Below are positions 9,610 through 17,919 of a stretch of DNA of 64,000 nt, one piece after another; position 1 is the first letter of the stretch; every line of letters starts with the position of its first letter. Made by a program: the position numbers and the translations under genes. A model generated the notes under the pieces. The model saw only the letters and a list, made by a program, of their open reading frames with translations, was not told the DNA's origin and searched no databases. Source of the stretch: Achromobacter sp. HZ34. GTDB lineage: Bacteria; Pseudomonadota; Gammaproteobacteria; Burkholderiales; Burkholderiaceae_B. The stretch spans positions 806,001-870,000 of the forward strand of contig NZ_NJIX01000003.1 of assembly GCF_002209485.1 (NCBI RefSeq). The letters run 5' to 3'.

Positions 9610-9785
9610 CCCATTGCCCATCCGGTCAAGGCCCACAGGCCGGCGCAGACCAGCAGCGCCATACCCATGCGCTGCCAGGCCGACGCCAGCAACCACGAAC
9701 CGTGGCGGTGCGCGTCAGTGGACACGTCCGCCCGCGCGGCATTGCGGGCGGCGGACGATTCCTGGTGGGAAGGTGAGACAGACAT
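9600..9785 (-). CDS. Possible small membrane protein leading the znu operon
   Basis: A 61-codon frame between the Zur box and znuC. Residues 1-35 are polar; about 40-60 form one hydrophobic, Trp-rich segment (MGMALLVCAGLWALTGWAMG). Its TGA stop overlaps candidate znuC starts, as in a coupled leader gene. Against it: no clear ribosome site precedes ATG 9785, and the family was not recognised. It could equally be a leader of znuC with no protein function. Confidence 0.35.
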   Translation of the reverse strand: MSVSPSHQESSAARNAARADVSTDAHRHGSWLLASAWQRMGMALLVCAGLWALTGWAMGWW

Positions 9786-9893
9786 GATGGGGCCAGCGGG
9801 AAACGGAGAAAGAAATGGAGAGGCGGTAGAAAGGAAACAAAAGCGACGGATACAGATAAGCGCCGCTAAAGCACCGTAGCCATCCTGGCGAAC

Positions 9894-9916
9894 GAATGTT
9901 ATATCATATCAAATCA
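9894..9916. promoter_or_regulatory. Zur box between zur and the znu operon
   Basis: The segment GAATGTTATATCATATCAAAT is an imperfect palindrome close to the known gammaproteobacterial Zur operator (GAAATGTTATANTATAACATTTC): the left half ATGTTATA is intact, the right half departs at two positions. It lies 39 bp before the zur start and about 110 bp before the leftward small frame, so zinc-bound Zur could repress both zur and znuCBA from one site. The surrounding AT-rich stretch contrasts with the GC-rich flanks. Confidence 0.78.
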
Positions 9917-9954
9917 ATTTCCCTCGCGCCGCGACGCGGTATGCTCCTGCCTGT

Positions 9955-10488
9955 ATGCCCACTTCCTCCCGGCCCACCAAGGCATCTCCCCTCGACCAGA
10001 TCAGCGCCCAGCTCGACGTCGCCGAAAATCTGTGCGCCCAGCGCGGCAAGCGCCTGACGCCCATACGGCGCAAGGTGCTGGAACTGCTGCTGCGCCACGG
10101 CCGCAGCGTCAAAGCCTATGAATTGCTGGAAGCGATGCGCGCGTCCCATGCCGGGGCGGCGCCGCCCACGGTGTACCGCGCCCTGGACTTCCTGCTCGAC
10201 GAAGGCTTGATTCACCGGCTCGACGCCGTCAACGCCTGGACGGCCTGCCACGACGCCGGCGGTACGCCGCACGATCTGCTGGTGGTGTGTACCGGTTGCG
10301 GCGCGGTGGCGGAAATCAGCGACCCCGCCATGAGCCGCCAGTTGGCCGAGCGGGTCGCCCGAACGGGCTACGCCCTGAACAGCCACGAAACCGAAATCCG
10401 CGCCCTCTGTCCTGCGTGCCAGCAAAAACAGGGCGTTACAGATGGGCACAATCACAGCCACGGCGCCGGGCACGGACACGCGCACTGA
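9955..10488 (+). CDS. zur: Zinc uptake regulator Zur (Fur family)
   Basis: A 177-residue Fur-family repressor. The N-terminal winged helix (LTPIRRKVLELLL, then PPTVYRALDFLLDEGLIHRL) is followed by the dimerisation domain with structural-zinc cysteines CTGC and CPAC and a sensing His pair (THDLL-type PHDLLVVC). The C-terminus ends in a His-rich tail (GHNHSHGAGHGHAH). The gene diverges from znuCBA with a Zur box between, which is the main reason for choosing Zur over Fur or PerR. Confidence 0.93.
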   Translation: MPTSSRPTKASPLDQISAQLDVAENLCAQRGKRLTPIRRKVLELLLRHGRSVKAYELLEAMRASHAGAAPPTVYRALDFLLDEGLIHRLDAVNAWTACHDAGGTPHDLLVVCTGCGAVAEISDPAMSRQLAERVARTGYALNSHETEIRALCPACQQKQGVTDGHNHSHGAGHGHAH

Positions 10489-10742
10489 GGCCCAGGCACG
10501 GTGCGTGCTGACGTGTTTTGAGTTGAAGTCTTGAAATGCTGGCTTCTGCCCCCATTTCGCTGTAATTCTCGCGTTAAACCAGGGTAGGCCCGGGGTTTGC
10601 CCCCTGCCGCCGACTGTGCTGTAATCCTGCGTCCGGTCGCTCAGGCGGCCCTCAGTCCGCGGCCTTGGTCTGCCTTAATCCGGCGCGCCCTTTAACGCTC
10701 CGGCCCTCCGGGCCCTGCTCCGGCATCTAATTCGCAGTCATC

Positions 10743-11840
10743 ATGAATACCACGCGCAGTTTGGACAAAATGGTTCCCGTCACCATCCTCACCGGCTTCC
10801 TCGGTGCTGGCAAGACGACGCTGCTCAAACGTATCCTGACCGAATACCACGGCCGCCGGGTCGCGGTCATCGAAAACGAATTCGGGCCCGAGAGCATCGA
10901 CAATGACTTGTTGATCCAGGACAGCGACGAAGAGATCATCGAACTGAGCAACGGTTGCGTCTGCTGCACCGTGCGCGGCGACCTGATGCGCACCCTCAAC
11001 GATCTGCGCGAAAAGCGCCAGGCCGGCAAGCTGAATTTCGAACGCGTCATCCTGGAAACCACCGGCATGGCCAACCCCGGCCCCGTGTGCCAGACCTTCT
11101 TCATGGACGACGACATCGCCGACTACTACCGCCTGGATGCGGTGGTGACGGTGGTCGACGCCAAGCATGGCATGGTGACGCTGGACGAACAGCCGGAATC
11201 GCAGAAGCAGATCGGCTTTGCCGACCGCATCCTGATTTCCAAGAAAGACCTGGTCAACGAAGCTGACTACGAAGCCCTGCGCGCCCGCATTCTGCGCATC
11301 AACCCGCGCGCGCCGATTACGGCGGTGAACTTTGGCGATGCGGACCTGAAGTCCATCATCGACATCAGCGGCTTCAACCTGAATTCCATTCTGGACATCG
11401 ACCCGGACTTCCTGGCCGATGAGCACCCGGACGCCGCCCACGATCACGACCATGATCATGATCACGATCATGACCACGGCGATTGCGGCGCTGGTTGCGA
11501 CCATCCGCATCACCATCATCACGCCCACCACGACGACGAGATCGGCGCATTCGTGTTCCGCTCGAACAAGCCTTTCGATCCGTCGCGGCTCGAGGAATTC
11601 CTTGGTGGCGTGGTGCAGGTTTATGGCCCCGATTTGCTGCGCTACAAAGGCATCCTTTACATGAAAGGCGTAAATCGCCGTATGCTCTTCCAGGGCGTAC
11701 ACATGATGATGGGTGCCGAGCCTGGCAAACCGTGGACCGCGAACGAGAAGCCGTCGACCAAGATGGTCTTCATCGGCCGCAAGCTGCCCCAGGAGATATT
11801 TACCCGGGGACTGGAGCAGTGCCTGGTGGGTGCGGCCTGA
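10743..11840 (+). CDS. COG0523/CobW-family GTPase, probable zinc metallochaperone
   Basis: A 365-residue SIMIBI GTPase. Walker A GFLGAGKTT is at residues 18-26, the metal-binding GCVCC motif at 71-75, and the SKKDL base-specificity motif near 166-170. A long His/Asp-rich stretch (about 228-264, HDHDHDHD repeats followed by HPHHHHH) precedes the CobW C-terminal domain. Members delivering zinc to client enzymes carry such stretches. Position next to zur and a low-cysteine dksA supports a role in zinc limitation, although no Zur box was seen in the 254 bp before it. Confidence 0.9.
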   Translation: MNTTRSLDKMVPVTILTGFLGAGKTTLLKRILTEYHGRRVAVIENEFGPESIDNDLLIQDSDEEIIELSNGCVCCTVRGDLMRTLNDLREKRQAGKLNFERVILETTGMANPGPVCQTFFMDDDIADYYRLDAVVTVVDAKHGMVTLDEQPESQKQIGFADRILISKKDLVNEADYEALRARILRINPRAPITAVNFGDADLKSIIDISGFNLNSILDIDPDFLADEHPDAAHDHDHDHDHDHDHGDCGAGCDHPHHHHHAHHDDEIGAFVFRSNKPFDPSRLEEFLGGVVQVYGPDLLRYKGILYMKGVNRRMLFQGVHMMMGAEPGKPWTANEKPSTKMVFIGRKLPQEIFTRGLEQCLVGAA

Positions 11841-11878
11841 CGCCGCCCGCCGGATCCGATTCATAGTGGAGTGTTTTC

Positions 11879-12343
11879 ATGGCTACCAAGGCAGCAACTA
11901 AAAAATCAAGCAAATCGGCGACCGATACGCCGGTCGATCTGCCCAGCGAAAAGGAATTGCTGGCCATGCCCGAATCCGACTATATGAACGATCGCCAGTT
12001 GGCGTTCTTCAAAGATCGGCTGAAGCAGCTGGAGCAGGACATTCTGAATAACGCCGGCGAGACCACCGAGCATCTGCGCGAAACGCAGTTCGTGCCCGAC
12101 CCCGCCGACCGCGCCACCATCGAGGAAGAGCATGCGCTTGAACTGCGCACGCGCGACCGCGAGCGCAAACTGCTGAAGAAGGTCCAGCAGTCCATCGCTC
12201 GCATCGAGAGCGGCGAATACGGCTGGTGCGAGGAAACCGGTGAACCCATCGGCGTCCCCCGCCTGCTGGCTCGTCCCACGGCCACCCTGTCGCTGGAAGC
12301 GCAGGAACGCCGCGAGATGCGCCAGAAGCTATACGGCGACTGA
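11879..12343 (+). CDS. dksA: RNA polymerase-binding transcription factor DksA, cysteine-poor form
   Basis: Binds the secondary channel of RNA polymerase and works with ppGpp in the stringent response. The 154-residue protein has the coiled-coil with its DPADRAT tip (residues 74-80) and the C-terminal zinc-finger-like region, but of the four canonical zinc cysteines only C117 remains (GWCEETGEPIG, then TATLSLEAQ where Cys would be). Such forms are common in alpha- and betaproteobacteria and need less or no zinc. ATG 11879 is 38 bp after the GTPase gene, so the two may be co-transcribed; a strong terminator follows. Confidence 0.94.
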   Translation: MATKAATKKSSKSATDTPVDLPSEKELLAMPESDYMNDRQLAFFKDRLKQLEQDILNNAGETTEHLRETQFVPDPADRATIEEEHALELRTRDRERKLLKKVQQSIARIESGEYGWCEETGEPIGVPRLLARPTATLSLEAQERREMRQKLYGD

Positions 12344-12360
12344 TAAGCGCGATTCGAGTT

Positions 12361-12399
12361 GAAAACGGTGCCCCATGAATAATCGGGCACCGTTTTTTA
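12361..12399 (+). terminator. Rho-independent terminator of dksA
   Basis: Stem AAAACGGTGCCC (12362-12373) pairs with GGGCACCGTTTT (12385-12396) around an 11-base loop and runs into a T tract. It separates dksA from the heat-shock promoter of hslV. Confidence 0.9.
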
Positions 12400-12425
12400 T
12401 TGGCCGCGCGGGAAGGCCCCGCCCC

Positions 12426-12454
12426 CTTGAGTTCCCCCCGCCCCGCCCCCATAT
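12426..12454 (+). promoter_or_regulatory. Sigma-32 (RpoH) heat-shock promoter of hslVU
   Basis: CTTGAGT (12426-12432) and CCCCATAT (12447-12454) are separated by 14 bases. They match the enterobacterial sigma-32 consensus (CTTGAAA, 13-15 bases, CCCCATNT) at all but two positions. Transcription would begin near 12461, leaving a short leader with GAGGAA before ATG 12481. Confidence 0.75.
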
Positions 12455-12480
12455 GCGTTCCTTCAGCCGAGGAAATCACC

Positions 12481-13020
12481 ATGGAACAATTTCACGCCAC
12501 CACCATCGTCTGCGTTCGGCGCGGCAAGCGCGTCGCCCTTGGTGGGGACGGCCAGGTCACGCTGGGCAATATCGTCATCAAGGGCACCGCGCGCAAGATC
12601 CGCCGGCTCTACCATGACAAGGTCCTGGCCGGTTTCGCCGGTGCCACCGCCGACGCCTTCACCCTGCAGGAACGCTTCGAAGCCAAGCTGGAGAAGCACC
12701 AGGGCCACCTGATGCGCGCCGCGGTCGAGCTGACCCGCGACTGGCGTACCGACCGCGTGCTGCGCCGCCTGGAAGCCATGCTGATCGTGGCCGACGAGAA
12801 CAACACCCTGGTCCTGACCGGTAACGGTGACGTGCTTGAGCCGGAACACGGACTCGCTGCCATCGGTTCCGGGGGCGCCTACGCTCAATCCGCCGCGCGC
12901 GCCCTGCTGGATAACACCGACCTGCCGCCCGAAGTCATCGTCAAAAAATCGTTGGAGGTGGCTGGCGAGCTGTGCATTTACACCAACATGAATCACATCG
13001 TCGAGATGCTGGGCGAATAA
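12481..13020 (+). CDS. hslV: ATP-dependent protease subunit HslV (ClpQ)
   Basis: Proteolytic core of the HslVU protease. The 179-residue protein starts [10 protein letters not shown]; after removal of the propeptide the first Thr of TTIV would be the nucleophile. The family segments [22 protein letters not shown], and [14 protein letters not shown] are intact. ATG 12481 has GAGGAA six bases upstream; the frame is open further left, but that part is not homologous. Followed by hslU after 43 bp and preceded by a heat-shock-type promoter. Confidence 0.98.
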   Translation: MEQFHATTIVCVRRGKRVALGGDGQVTLGNIVIKGTARKIRRLYHDKVLAGFAGATADAFTLQERFEAKLEKHQGHLMRAAVELTRDWRTDRVLRRLEAMLIVADENNTLVLTGNGDVLEPEHGLAAIGSGGAYAQSAARALLDNTDLPPEVIVKKSLEVAGELCIYTNMNHIVEMLGE

Positions 13021-13063
13021 GCCCGGCATCGATCAGCATCGATACAGATCAGGACCCAACGCC

Positions 13064-14407
13064 ATGTCCGCAACCAGCATGACTCCCGGAGAGATCGTCT
13101 CCGAACTGGATAAATTCATCGTCGGCCAGAGCCGCGCCAAGCGCGCCGTTGCGGTCGCCCTGCGCAATCGCTGGCGCCGCCAGCAGGTGGCCGAGCCGCT
13201 GCGCCATGAAATCCATCCCAAGAACATCCTGATGATCGGCCCCACCGGTGTGGGCAAGACCGAAATCGCGCGGCGCCTGGCCAAGCTGGCCAACGCGCCC
13301 TTCATCAAGATCGAAGCCACCAAGTTCACCGAAGTGGGCTATGTCGGTCGTGATGTCGATACCATCATTCGCGACCTCACCGAATATTCCATCAAGCAGA
13401 CGCGCGAACTGGAAATGCGCCGTGTGCGCACCCAGGCCGAGGATGCCGCGGAAGACCGCATCCTCGACGCCCTGGTGCCGCCCGCCCGTTCGGCTTCCGG
13501 CGAGCCGGAGCGCAATCCCGAAAGCAGCGCCCGCCAGACGTTTCGCAAGCGCCTGCGCGAAGGCTCCATCGATGACCTGGAAGTGGACATCGATGTGGCC
13601 CAGCCGGTGCCGCAGATGGACGTGATGGGGCCACCGGGCATGGAGGAAATGACCGAGCAGCTGCGCGGCATGTTCGCCGGCCTGCAGCGCGACAAGAAGA
13701 AGTCGCGCAAGCTGAAGGTCAAGGAAGCGTTCAAGCTGCTGATCGACGAAGAAGCCGCCAAGCGCGTGAATGAAGAAGACCTGCGCGCCGCGGCGATCAC
13801 GAACGTCGAGCAGAATGGCATCGTGTTCCTGGACGAGATCGACAAGATCGCTGTGCGCCAGGAAAACAGCGGTGGCGGTGAAGTGTCGCGCCAGGGTGTG
13901 CAGCGTGACCTGCTGCCGCTGGTGGAAGGCACCACGGTGAATACTCGCTACGGCATGGTGCGCACCGATCACATCCTGTTCATTGCGTCGGGGGCTTTCC
14001 ATCTGGCGCGGCCGTCGGATCTGATTCCTGAATTGCAGGGTCGGTTTCCCATTCGTGTCGAACTGGATTCGCTGTCGGCGGAAGACTTCGTGCGCATTCT
14101 TTCCTCGACCGATGCGTCGCTGACCAAGCAGTATGTGGCGTTGATGGAAACGGAAGACGTGCATCTGGACTTCACTGACGAAGGCGTCCAGCGGCTGGCC
14201 GAGCTGGCGTTCGCGGTCAACGAGAAGACCGAGAACATCGGGGCACGGCGTTTGTACACGGTGATGGAGAAGCTGCTGGAGGACTTGTCCTTCGATGCCA
14301 GCAACGCCTCCGCCAGCGGCCGCACGGTGCGTATCGACGCTGCTTATGTCAACGACAAGCTGGAAGAAGCGGCGGGCAGCCAGGATCTGGCGCGCTACGT
14401 GCTTTGA
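13064..14407 (+). CDS. hslU: ATP-dependent protease ATPase subunit HslU (ClpY)
   Basis: AAA+ unfoldase that feeds HslV. Walker [10 protein letters not shown] is at residues 59-67, Walker B is [10 protein letters not shown], and the sensor-region sequence [24 protein letters not shown] is canonical. The 447-residue length is normal; the I-domain lies at about 110-240. The C-terminal YVL tail matches the segment that activates HslV. AGGA lies nine bases before ATG 13064. Co-transcribed with hslV. Confidence 0.98.
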   Translation: MSATSMTPGEIVSELDKFIVGQSRAKRAVAVALRNRWRRQQVAEPLRHEIHPKNILMIGPTGVGKTEIARRLAKLANAPFIKIEATKFTEVGYVGRDVDTIIRDLTEYSIKQTRELEMRRVRTQAEDAAEDRILDALVPPARSASGEPERNPESSARQTFRKRLREGSIDDLEVDIDVAQPVPQMDVMGPPGMEEMTEQLRGMFAGLQRDKKKSRKLKVKEAFKLLIDEEAAKRVNEEDLRAAAITNVEQNGIVFLDEIDKIAVRQENSGGGEVSRQGVQRDLLPLVEGTTVNTRYGMVRTDHILFIASGAFHLARPSDLIPELQGRFPIRVELDSLSAEDFVRILSSTDASLTKQYVALMETEDVHLDFTDEGVQRLAELAFAVNEKTENIGARRLYTVMEKLLEDLSFDASNASASGRTVRIDAAYVNDKLEEAAGSQDLARYVL

Positions 14408-14535
14408 CCAGGGCTCGCTGCCGGGGTGAGTGAGGAAGGCTGTTTGAATGATGGGGGGTACCCCCATCGCCTCCTGGCGCGGACAGCCCCGGATGGTCTA
14501 GGATAGGCACCACTCTTTTTCCAGGATCCACCGCC

Positions 14536-15045
14536 TTGCCCGCCAGCCCCCTCATCCGCCCCGCCACGCCCGCCGATATCCCCGCCATCCTGGCGCTGAT
14601 GCAAGGCCTGGCCGAATACGAAAAACTTACGCATCTGTTCGCCGCCACCGAAGCGAACCTGCACACCTCGCTTTTCGGCGAACACCCGGCAGCCCACTGC
14701 CTGGTCGCGGAAAACGAGACAGGCACCGGCCTGGTGGCCTACGCACTCTGGTTCCAGAACTACTCCACCTTCCTGGCCAAACCGGGCCTCTACCTGGAAG
14801 ACCTCTACGTGGATCCCGAGCAGCGTGGCAAAGGCATAGGCAAGGCCCTGCTGCTCCGCCTGGCCGCCATCGCGCTGGAACGAGGCTATGGCCGTTTCGA
14901 ATGGACCGTGCTGGACTGGAACCAACCGGCCATCGACTTCTACGAAGGCATGGGTGCGCAGGTCCTGCCCGAGTGGCGCATCGTGCGCGTTACCGGCGAT
15001 GCGCTGGTCGAAATGGGCCGAAAGGGAGCGAACCATGGCGCATGA
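14536..15045 (+). CDS. GNAT-family N-acetyltransferase
   Basis: A 169-residue acetyl-CoA-dependent transferase. The core LYLEDLYVDPEQRGKGIGKALL holds the R/Q-x-x-G-x-G/A acetyl-CoA loop, and the C-terminal TVLDWNQPAIDFYEGMGAQ is typical of the diamine/spermidine acetyltransferase-like branch. The substrate is not known. The start is TTG 14536, with AGGA nine bases upstream. Its last codons overlap a duplicated ribosome-site segment leading into the next gene, so the two are probably translated together. Confidence 0.9.
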   Translation: MPASPLIRPATPADIPAILALMQGLAEYEKLTHLFAATEANLHTSLFGEHPAAHCLVAENETGTGLVAYALWFQNYSTFLAKPGLYLEDLYVDPEQRGKGIGKALLLRLAAIALERGYGRFEWTVLDWNQPAIDFYEGMGAQVLPEWRIVRVTGDALVEMGRKGANHGA

Positions 15046-15088
15046 CCCGCTGATCGGCATTGGGCAGAAAGGAGCGATCCATGGCTAA
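15035..15088 (+). CDS. Short overlapping upstream frame before the adenosyltransferase
   Basis: A 17-codon frame starting at ATG 15035, preceded by AAAGGGAG, that ends with TAA at 15086-15088, just past the ATG of the next gene at 15081. Its ribosome site and start are a near-copy of those of the next gene (15015-15039 versus 15062-15085, differing by two substitutions and one indel). It probably arose by local duplication and may act as a coupling leader; a functional peptide is doubtful. Confidence 0.35.
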   Translation: MAHDPLIGIGQKGAIHG

Positions 15089-15773
15089 TCGCCTGTCCGT
15101 CATTGCCACCCGCACCGGTGACGACGGCACCACCGGCCTGGGCGACGGCACTCGCGTCAGCAAGGACGATCTGCGGATCGCCGCGATGGGCGACGTCGAT
15201 GAGTTGAACAGCACGCTGGGGCTGGTGCTCGCCGAGTTGACGGCAGACGAGGCCGAGACCGAGACCAAAAGCACCGACACCTGCAACGCTGAGACAGCAA
15301 GTGCTCCGGCAGACGGAGCCCAGGCCGCCAGTGCGCACACTGGCAATGACGTCCCCTCGAACCACCAGGATCAAGCCCATACCCTGGCCAAGGATCTGCG
15401 TCGCGTCCAGCATTGCCTGTTCGACCTGGGCGCCGAACTGAGCATCCCCGGCTATGTCGCCGTCAAGGAAGAACACGCTCGGGACCTGGACGATTGCCTG
15501 AAGCACTACAACGCCACGCTGACGCCGCTGCAGGAATTCATCCTGCCTGGCGGCACGCGCACGGCCTCCCTGCTGCACGTAGCCCGCACCGTATGCCGAC
15601 GTGCCGAGCGGGCCGTCGTAGCGCTGGGACGCGTGCAAACGGTGCATCCGCCGGTACGGCAATACCTGAATCGCCTGTCCGACCTGCTCTTCGTAGCGGC
15701 ACGCCACGTCAACAAGGAAGCAGGCACAGGCGACATCCTGTGGAAGAGCCCGAACTCCCGGGCCGGTGCCTGA
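15081..15773 (+). CDS. PduO-type cob(I)alamin adenosyltransferase
   Basis: Transfers the adenosyl group of ATP to cob(I)alamin. The N-terminal ATP-binding motif TRTGDDGTTGLGDGTRVSKD and the C-terminal RTVCRRAERAVVAL plus YLNRLSDLLFVAAR motifs are intact. At 230 residues it is longer than most PduO enzymes because of a Thr/Ala-rich insertion at about residues 50-90, between the first two helices. ATG 15081 has AAAGGAG six bases upstream; an upstream in-frame TTG at 15060 is ignored. Followed by a convergent hairpin terminator. Confidence 0.94.
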   Translation: MANRLSVIATRTGDDGTTGLGDGTRVSKDDLRIAAMGDVDELNSTLGLVLAELTADEAETETKSTDTCNAETASAPADGAQAASAHTGNDVPSNHQDQAHTLAKDLRRVQHCLFDLGAELSIPGYVAVKEEHARDLDDCLKHYNATLTPLQEFILPGGTRTASLLHVARTVCRRAERAVVALGRVQTVHPPVRQYLNRLSDLLFVAARHVNKEAGTGDILWKSPNSRAGA

Positions 15774-15792
15774 TCGCTTGGCGGCAGCCCAG

Positions 15793-15828
15793 AAAAAAGG
15801 CCAAACCATTCATGGTTTGGCCTTTTTA
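15793..15828. terminator. Bidirectional Rho-independent terminator
   Basis: GGCCAAACC (15799-15807) pairs with GGTTTGGCC (15814-15822) and is flanked by a run of A residues on the left and T residues on the right. It lies between the rightward adenosyltransferase gene and the leftward lipA gene and can stop transcription from both. Confidence 0.9.
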
Positions 15829-15865
15829 ACGTCTCCGCGTCTGGCAGACGCAGCGGCACCGCCGC

Positions 15866-16876
15866 TCAGTTCACCCCGGCCGCATGCGCCTGCTGATCGG
15901 CGTGATATGACGACCGCACCATGGCGCCCACGGCAGCGTGCGAGAAGCCCATTTCATAGGCCTCCCGCTCGAACATCGCGAACGTATCGGGATGCACATA
16001 GCGCAACACCGGCAAATGGTGCTCCGACGGCTGCAGATACTGGCCGATGGTCAGCATGTCGACGTTATGTGCGCGCATATCCCGCATGACCTGCAGAATT
16101 TCTTCGTCGGTCTCGCCCAAGCCCAGCATCAGACCCGACTTGGTCGGCACATCCGGATGCAGCTTCTTGAACTCAGCCAGCAGCTTCAGCGAATGCGCAT
16201 AATCAGACCCAGGCCGCGCCTGCTTGTACAAACGCGGCACGGTTTCCAGATTGTGATTCATCACATCCGGCGGCCCGGCGTTGAGGATATCCAGCGCACG
16301 ATCCAGCCGCCCGCGGAAATCCGGCACCAGCACTTCAATCCGCGTGGAAGGCGATTGCTCGCGCACCTGACGGATGCACTCGACGAAATGGCCGGCGCCG
16401 CCATCGCGCAGGTCGTCGCGGTCCACCGACGTGATCACCACATACGACAGCTTCAGCGCGGCAATGGTGCGGGCCAGGTTTTCCGGCTCGTTGACGTCCA
16501 GCGGATCGGGGCGGCCGTGGCCGACATCACAGAAGGGACAGCGGCGCGTGCACTTGTCGCCCATGATCATGAACGTGGCGGTGCCCTTGCCGAAGCACTC
16601 GCCAATGTTCGGACACGACGCTTCTTCGCAGACCGTGTGCAGATTATGTTCACGCAGGATGCGCTTGATGTCGTAGAAGCGCGAACCCGGCGCGGCGGCG
16701 CGCACGCGGATCCATTCAGGCTTCTTCAGGCGCTCGACCGGCACCACCTTGATGGGGATGCGGGCCGTCTTGGCCTGCGACTTCTGCTTCTGCGTGGGAT
16801 CGTAAGGGACAGCGGCCGGAGCATTACCGGCGGCGGGCGCGTCGGGGGTCGCGCTGGAAGACGTATCAGCTGACAT
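15866..16876 (-). CDS. lipA: Lipoyl synthase LipA
   Basis: Radical-SAM enzyme that inserts two sulfurs into protein-bound octanoyl groups. The auxiliary cluster cysteines are C83, C88 and C94 ([12 protein letters not shown]), the SAM cluster cysteines are C109, C113 and C116 ([10 protein letters not shown]), and the C-terminal VRSSYHAD holds the conserved serine that ligates the auxiliary cluster. The first 40 residues are an Ala/Pro-rich extension. It lies 109 bp after lipB on the minus strand, completing the lipoate operon. Confidence 0.98.
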   Translation of the reverse strand: MSADTSSSATPDAPAAGNAPAAVPYDPTQKQKSQAKTARIPIKVVPVERLKKPEWIRVRAAAPGSRFYDIKRILREHNLHTVCEEASCPNIGECFGKGTATFMIMGDKCTRRCPFCDVGHGRPDPLDVNEPENLARTIAALKLSYVVITSVDRDDLRDGGAGHFVECIRQVREQSPSTRIEVLVPDFRGRLDRALDILNAGPPDVMNHNLETVPRLYKQARPGSDYAHSLKLLAEFKKLHPDVPTKSGLMLGLGETDEEILQVMRDMRAHNVDMLTIGQYLQPSEHHLPVLRYVHPDTFAMFEREAYEMGFSHAAVGAMVRSSYHADQQAHAAGVN

Positions 16877-16985
16877 GGATCGAGGTTGCTTCGCGCGGCG
16901 CGCAAGGCGTCGCCTGGAATCAAAACGACATCATACTCCGGCCGGTACAAGGCCCCGGAAACCGACCCTGCCCCGGACCGGGCTT

Positions 16986-17621
16986 TTACCGGTTACAAAC
17001 GAGGGCCAGGCGTCGGGCCAGGCGTTCGCCGACCTCGGCCAGGTCGGCCCGCACGCCGCAACGCGCCAAGTCAGTCGTCGCCAGATTGGCGTACCCACAG
17101 GGATTGATACCGTCGAACGGCCCCAGATCCATGTCCACGTTCACGGCGACGCCGTGATAGGTACAGCCGGAGCGCACCTTGATACCCAACGCCGCGATCT
17201 TTGCCAGTTCGCCATCGGCACCGGGGACGTAGACGCCAGGCGCACCCGGCTTCCTGCAGGCCGCTACCCCATAGTCCGCCAGCAGGCCGATCACGGCATC
17301 TTCCAGGAAAGCGACGTATTCCTTCACGTACATCCCGGCGCGGCGCAAATCGACCAGGACATAGGCCACCACCTGCCCCGGGCCATGATAGGTAACCTGG
17401 CCGCCCCGATCCGTGCGCACGACGGGAACGGCGCCGGGCGCCAGCACATGATGCGGCAAGCCGGCCTGCCCCAGCGTATAGACCGGGGCATGCTCGCATA
17501 ACCAGATTTCATCCGCCGTGGCGGGCGTGCGGGCCTCCGTGAAGGCCTTCATCCCCTGCCAGACCGCCTGGTAGTCGGCAGGCCGGTCCAGCCAGCGATG
17601 GGCGGACACATCCATCAACAC
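16986..17621 (-). CDS. lipB: Octanoyltransferase LipB
   Basis: Moves octanoyl groups from acyl carrier protein to lipoyl domains. The 211-residue protein has the [12 protein letters not shown] motif, the catalytic lysine in IAALGIKVR, and the catalytic cysteine in [12 protein letters not shown]. The GTG start at 17621 is 17 bp downstream of the ybeD stop. It acts with LipA, encoded next. Confidence 0.97.
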   Translation of the reverse strand: MLMDVSAHRWLDRPADYQAVWQGMKAFTEARTPATADEIWLCEHAPVYTLGQAGLPHHVLAPGAVPVVRTDRGGQVTYHGPGQVVAYVLVDLRRAGMYVKEYVAFLEDAVIGLLADYGVAACRKPGAPGVYVPGADGELAKIAALGIKVRSGCTYHGVAVNVDMDLGPFDGINPCGYANLATTDLARCGVRADLAEVGERLARRLALVCNR

Positions 17622-17638
17622 GGCCTGGGATTCCGACC

Positions 17639-17914
17639 TTACAGCACGATGGACACGAGATGGTGTCCATGCAACGCGCGGTAAAGCTCGTCCAACTGCT
17701 CGCGCGAAGTGGCGCGCACGGTGAACGTCAGGCCGATGTAATTGCCGCCCTTGCTGGGCCGCATCTCGACCGTGGCCGGATCGAAGGCGGGGTCGAACTG
17801 CAACACCACTTCGGTCAGCATCTGGGCGAATTCAGGATGCGCCTTGCCCATCACCTTGATGGGAAAGTCGCTGGGATATTCGATAAGGGAGTCTTCAGGA
17901 GCGATCGTAGTCAT
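17639..17914 (-). CDS. ybeD: DUF493/YbeD family protein
   Basis: A 91-residue protein of the UPF0250 family with an ACT-like fold, conserved beside lipB. It shows the family sequence [14 protein letters not shown] near the start and [10 protein letters not shown] at the end. Its function is not firmly known; the consistent linkage to lipoate genes suggests a regulatory role. It lies five bases after the aminotransferase gene, within the same operon. Confidence 0.95.
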   Translation of the reverse strand: MTTIAPEDSLIEYPSDFPIKVMGKAHPEFAQMLTEVVLQFDPAFDPATVEMRPSKGGNYIGLTFTVRATSREQLDELYRALHGHHLVSIVL

Positions 17915-17919
17915 GCGAG

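Noticed and set aside
10600-10735. GC-rich hairpins before the COG0523 GTPase gene as a terminator of zur
   Set aside because: Short stems such as GGCCC-TCC-GGGCC exist but no T run follows.
13049-14467. 472-codon minus-strand frame opposite hslU
   Set aside because: Shadow of a fully canonical hslU.
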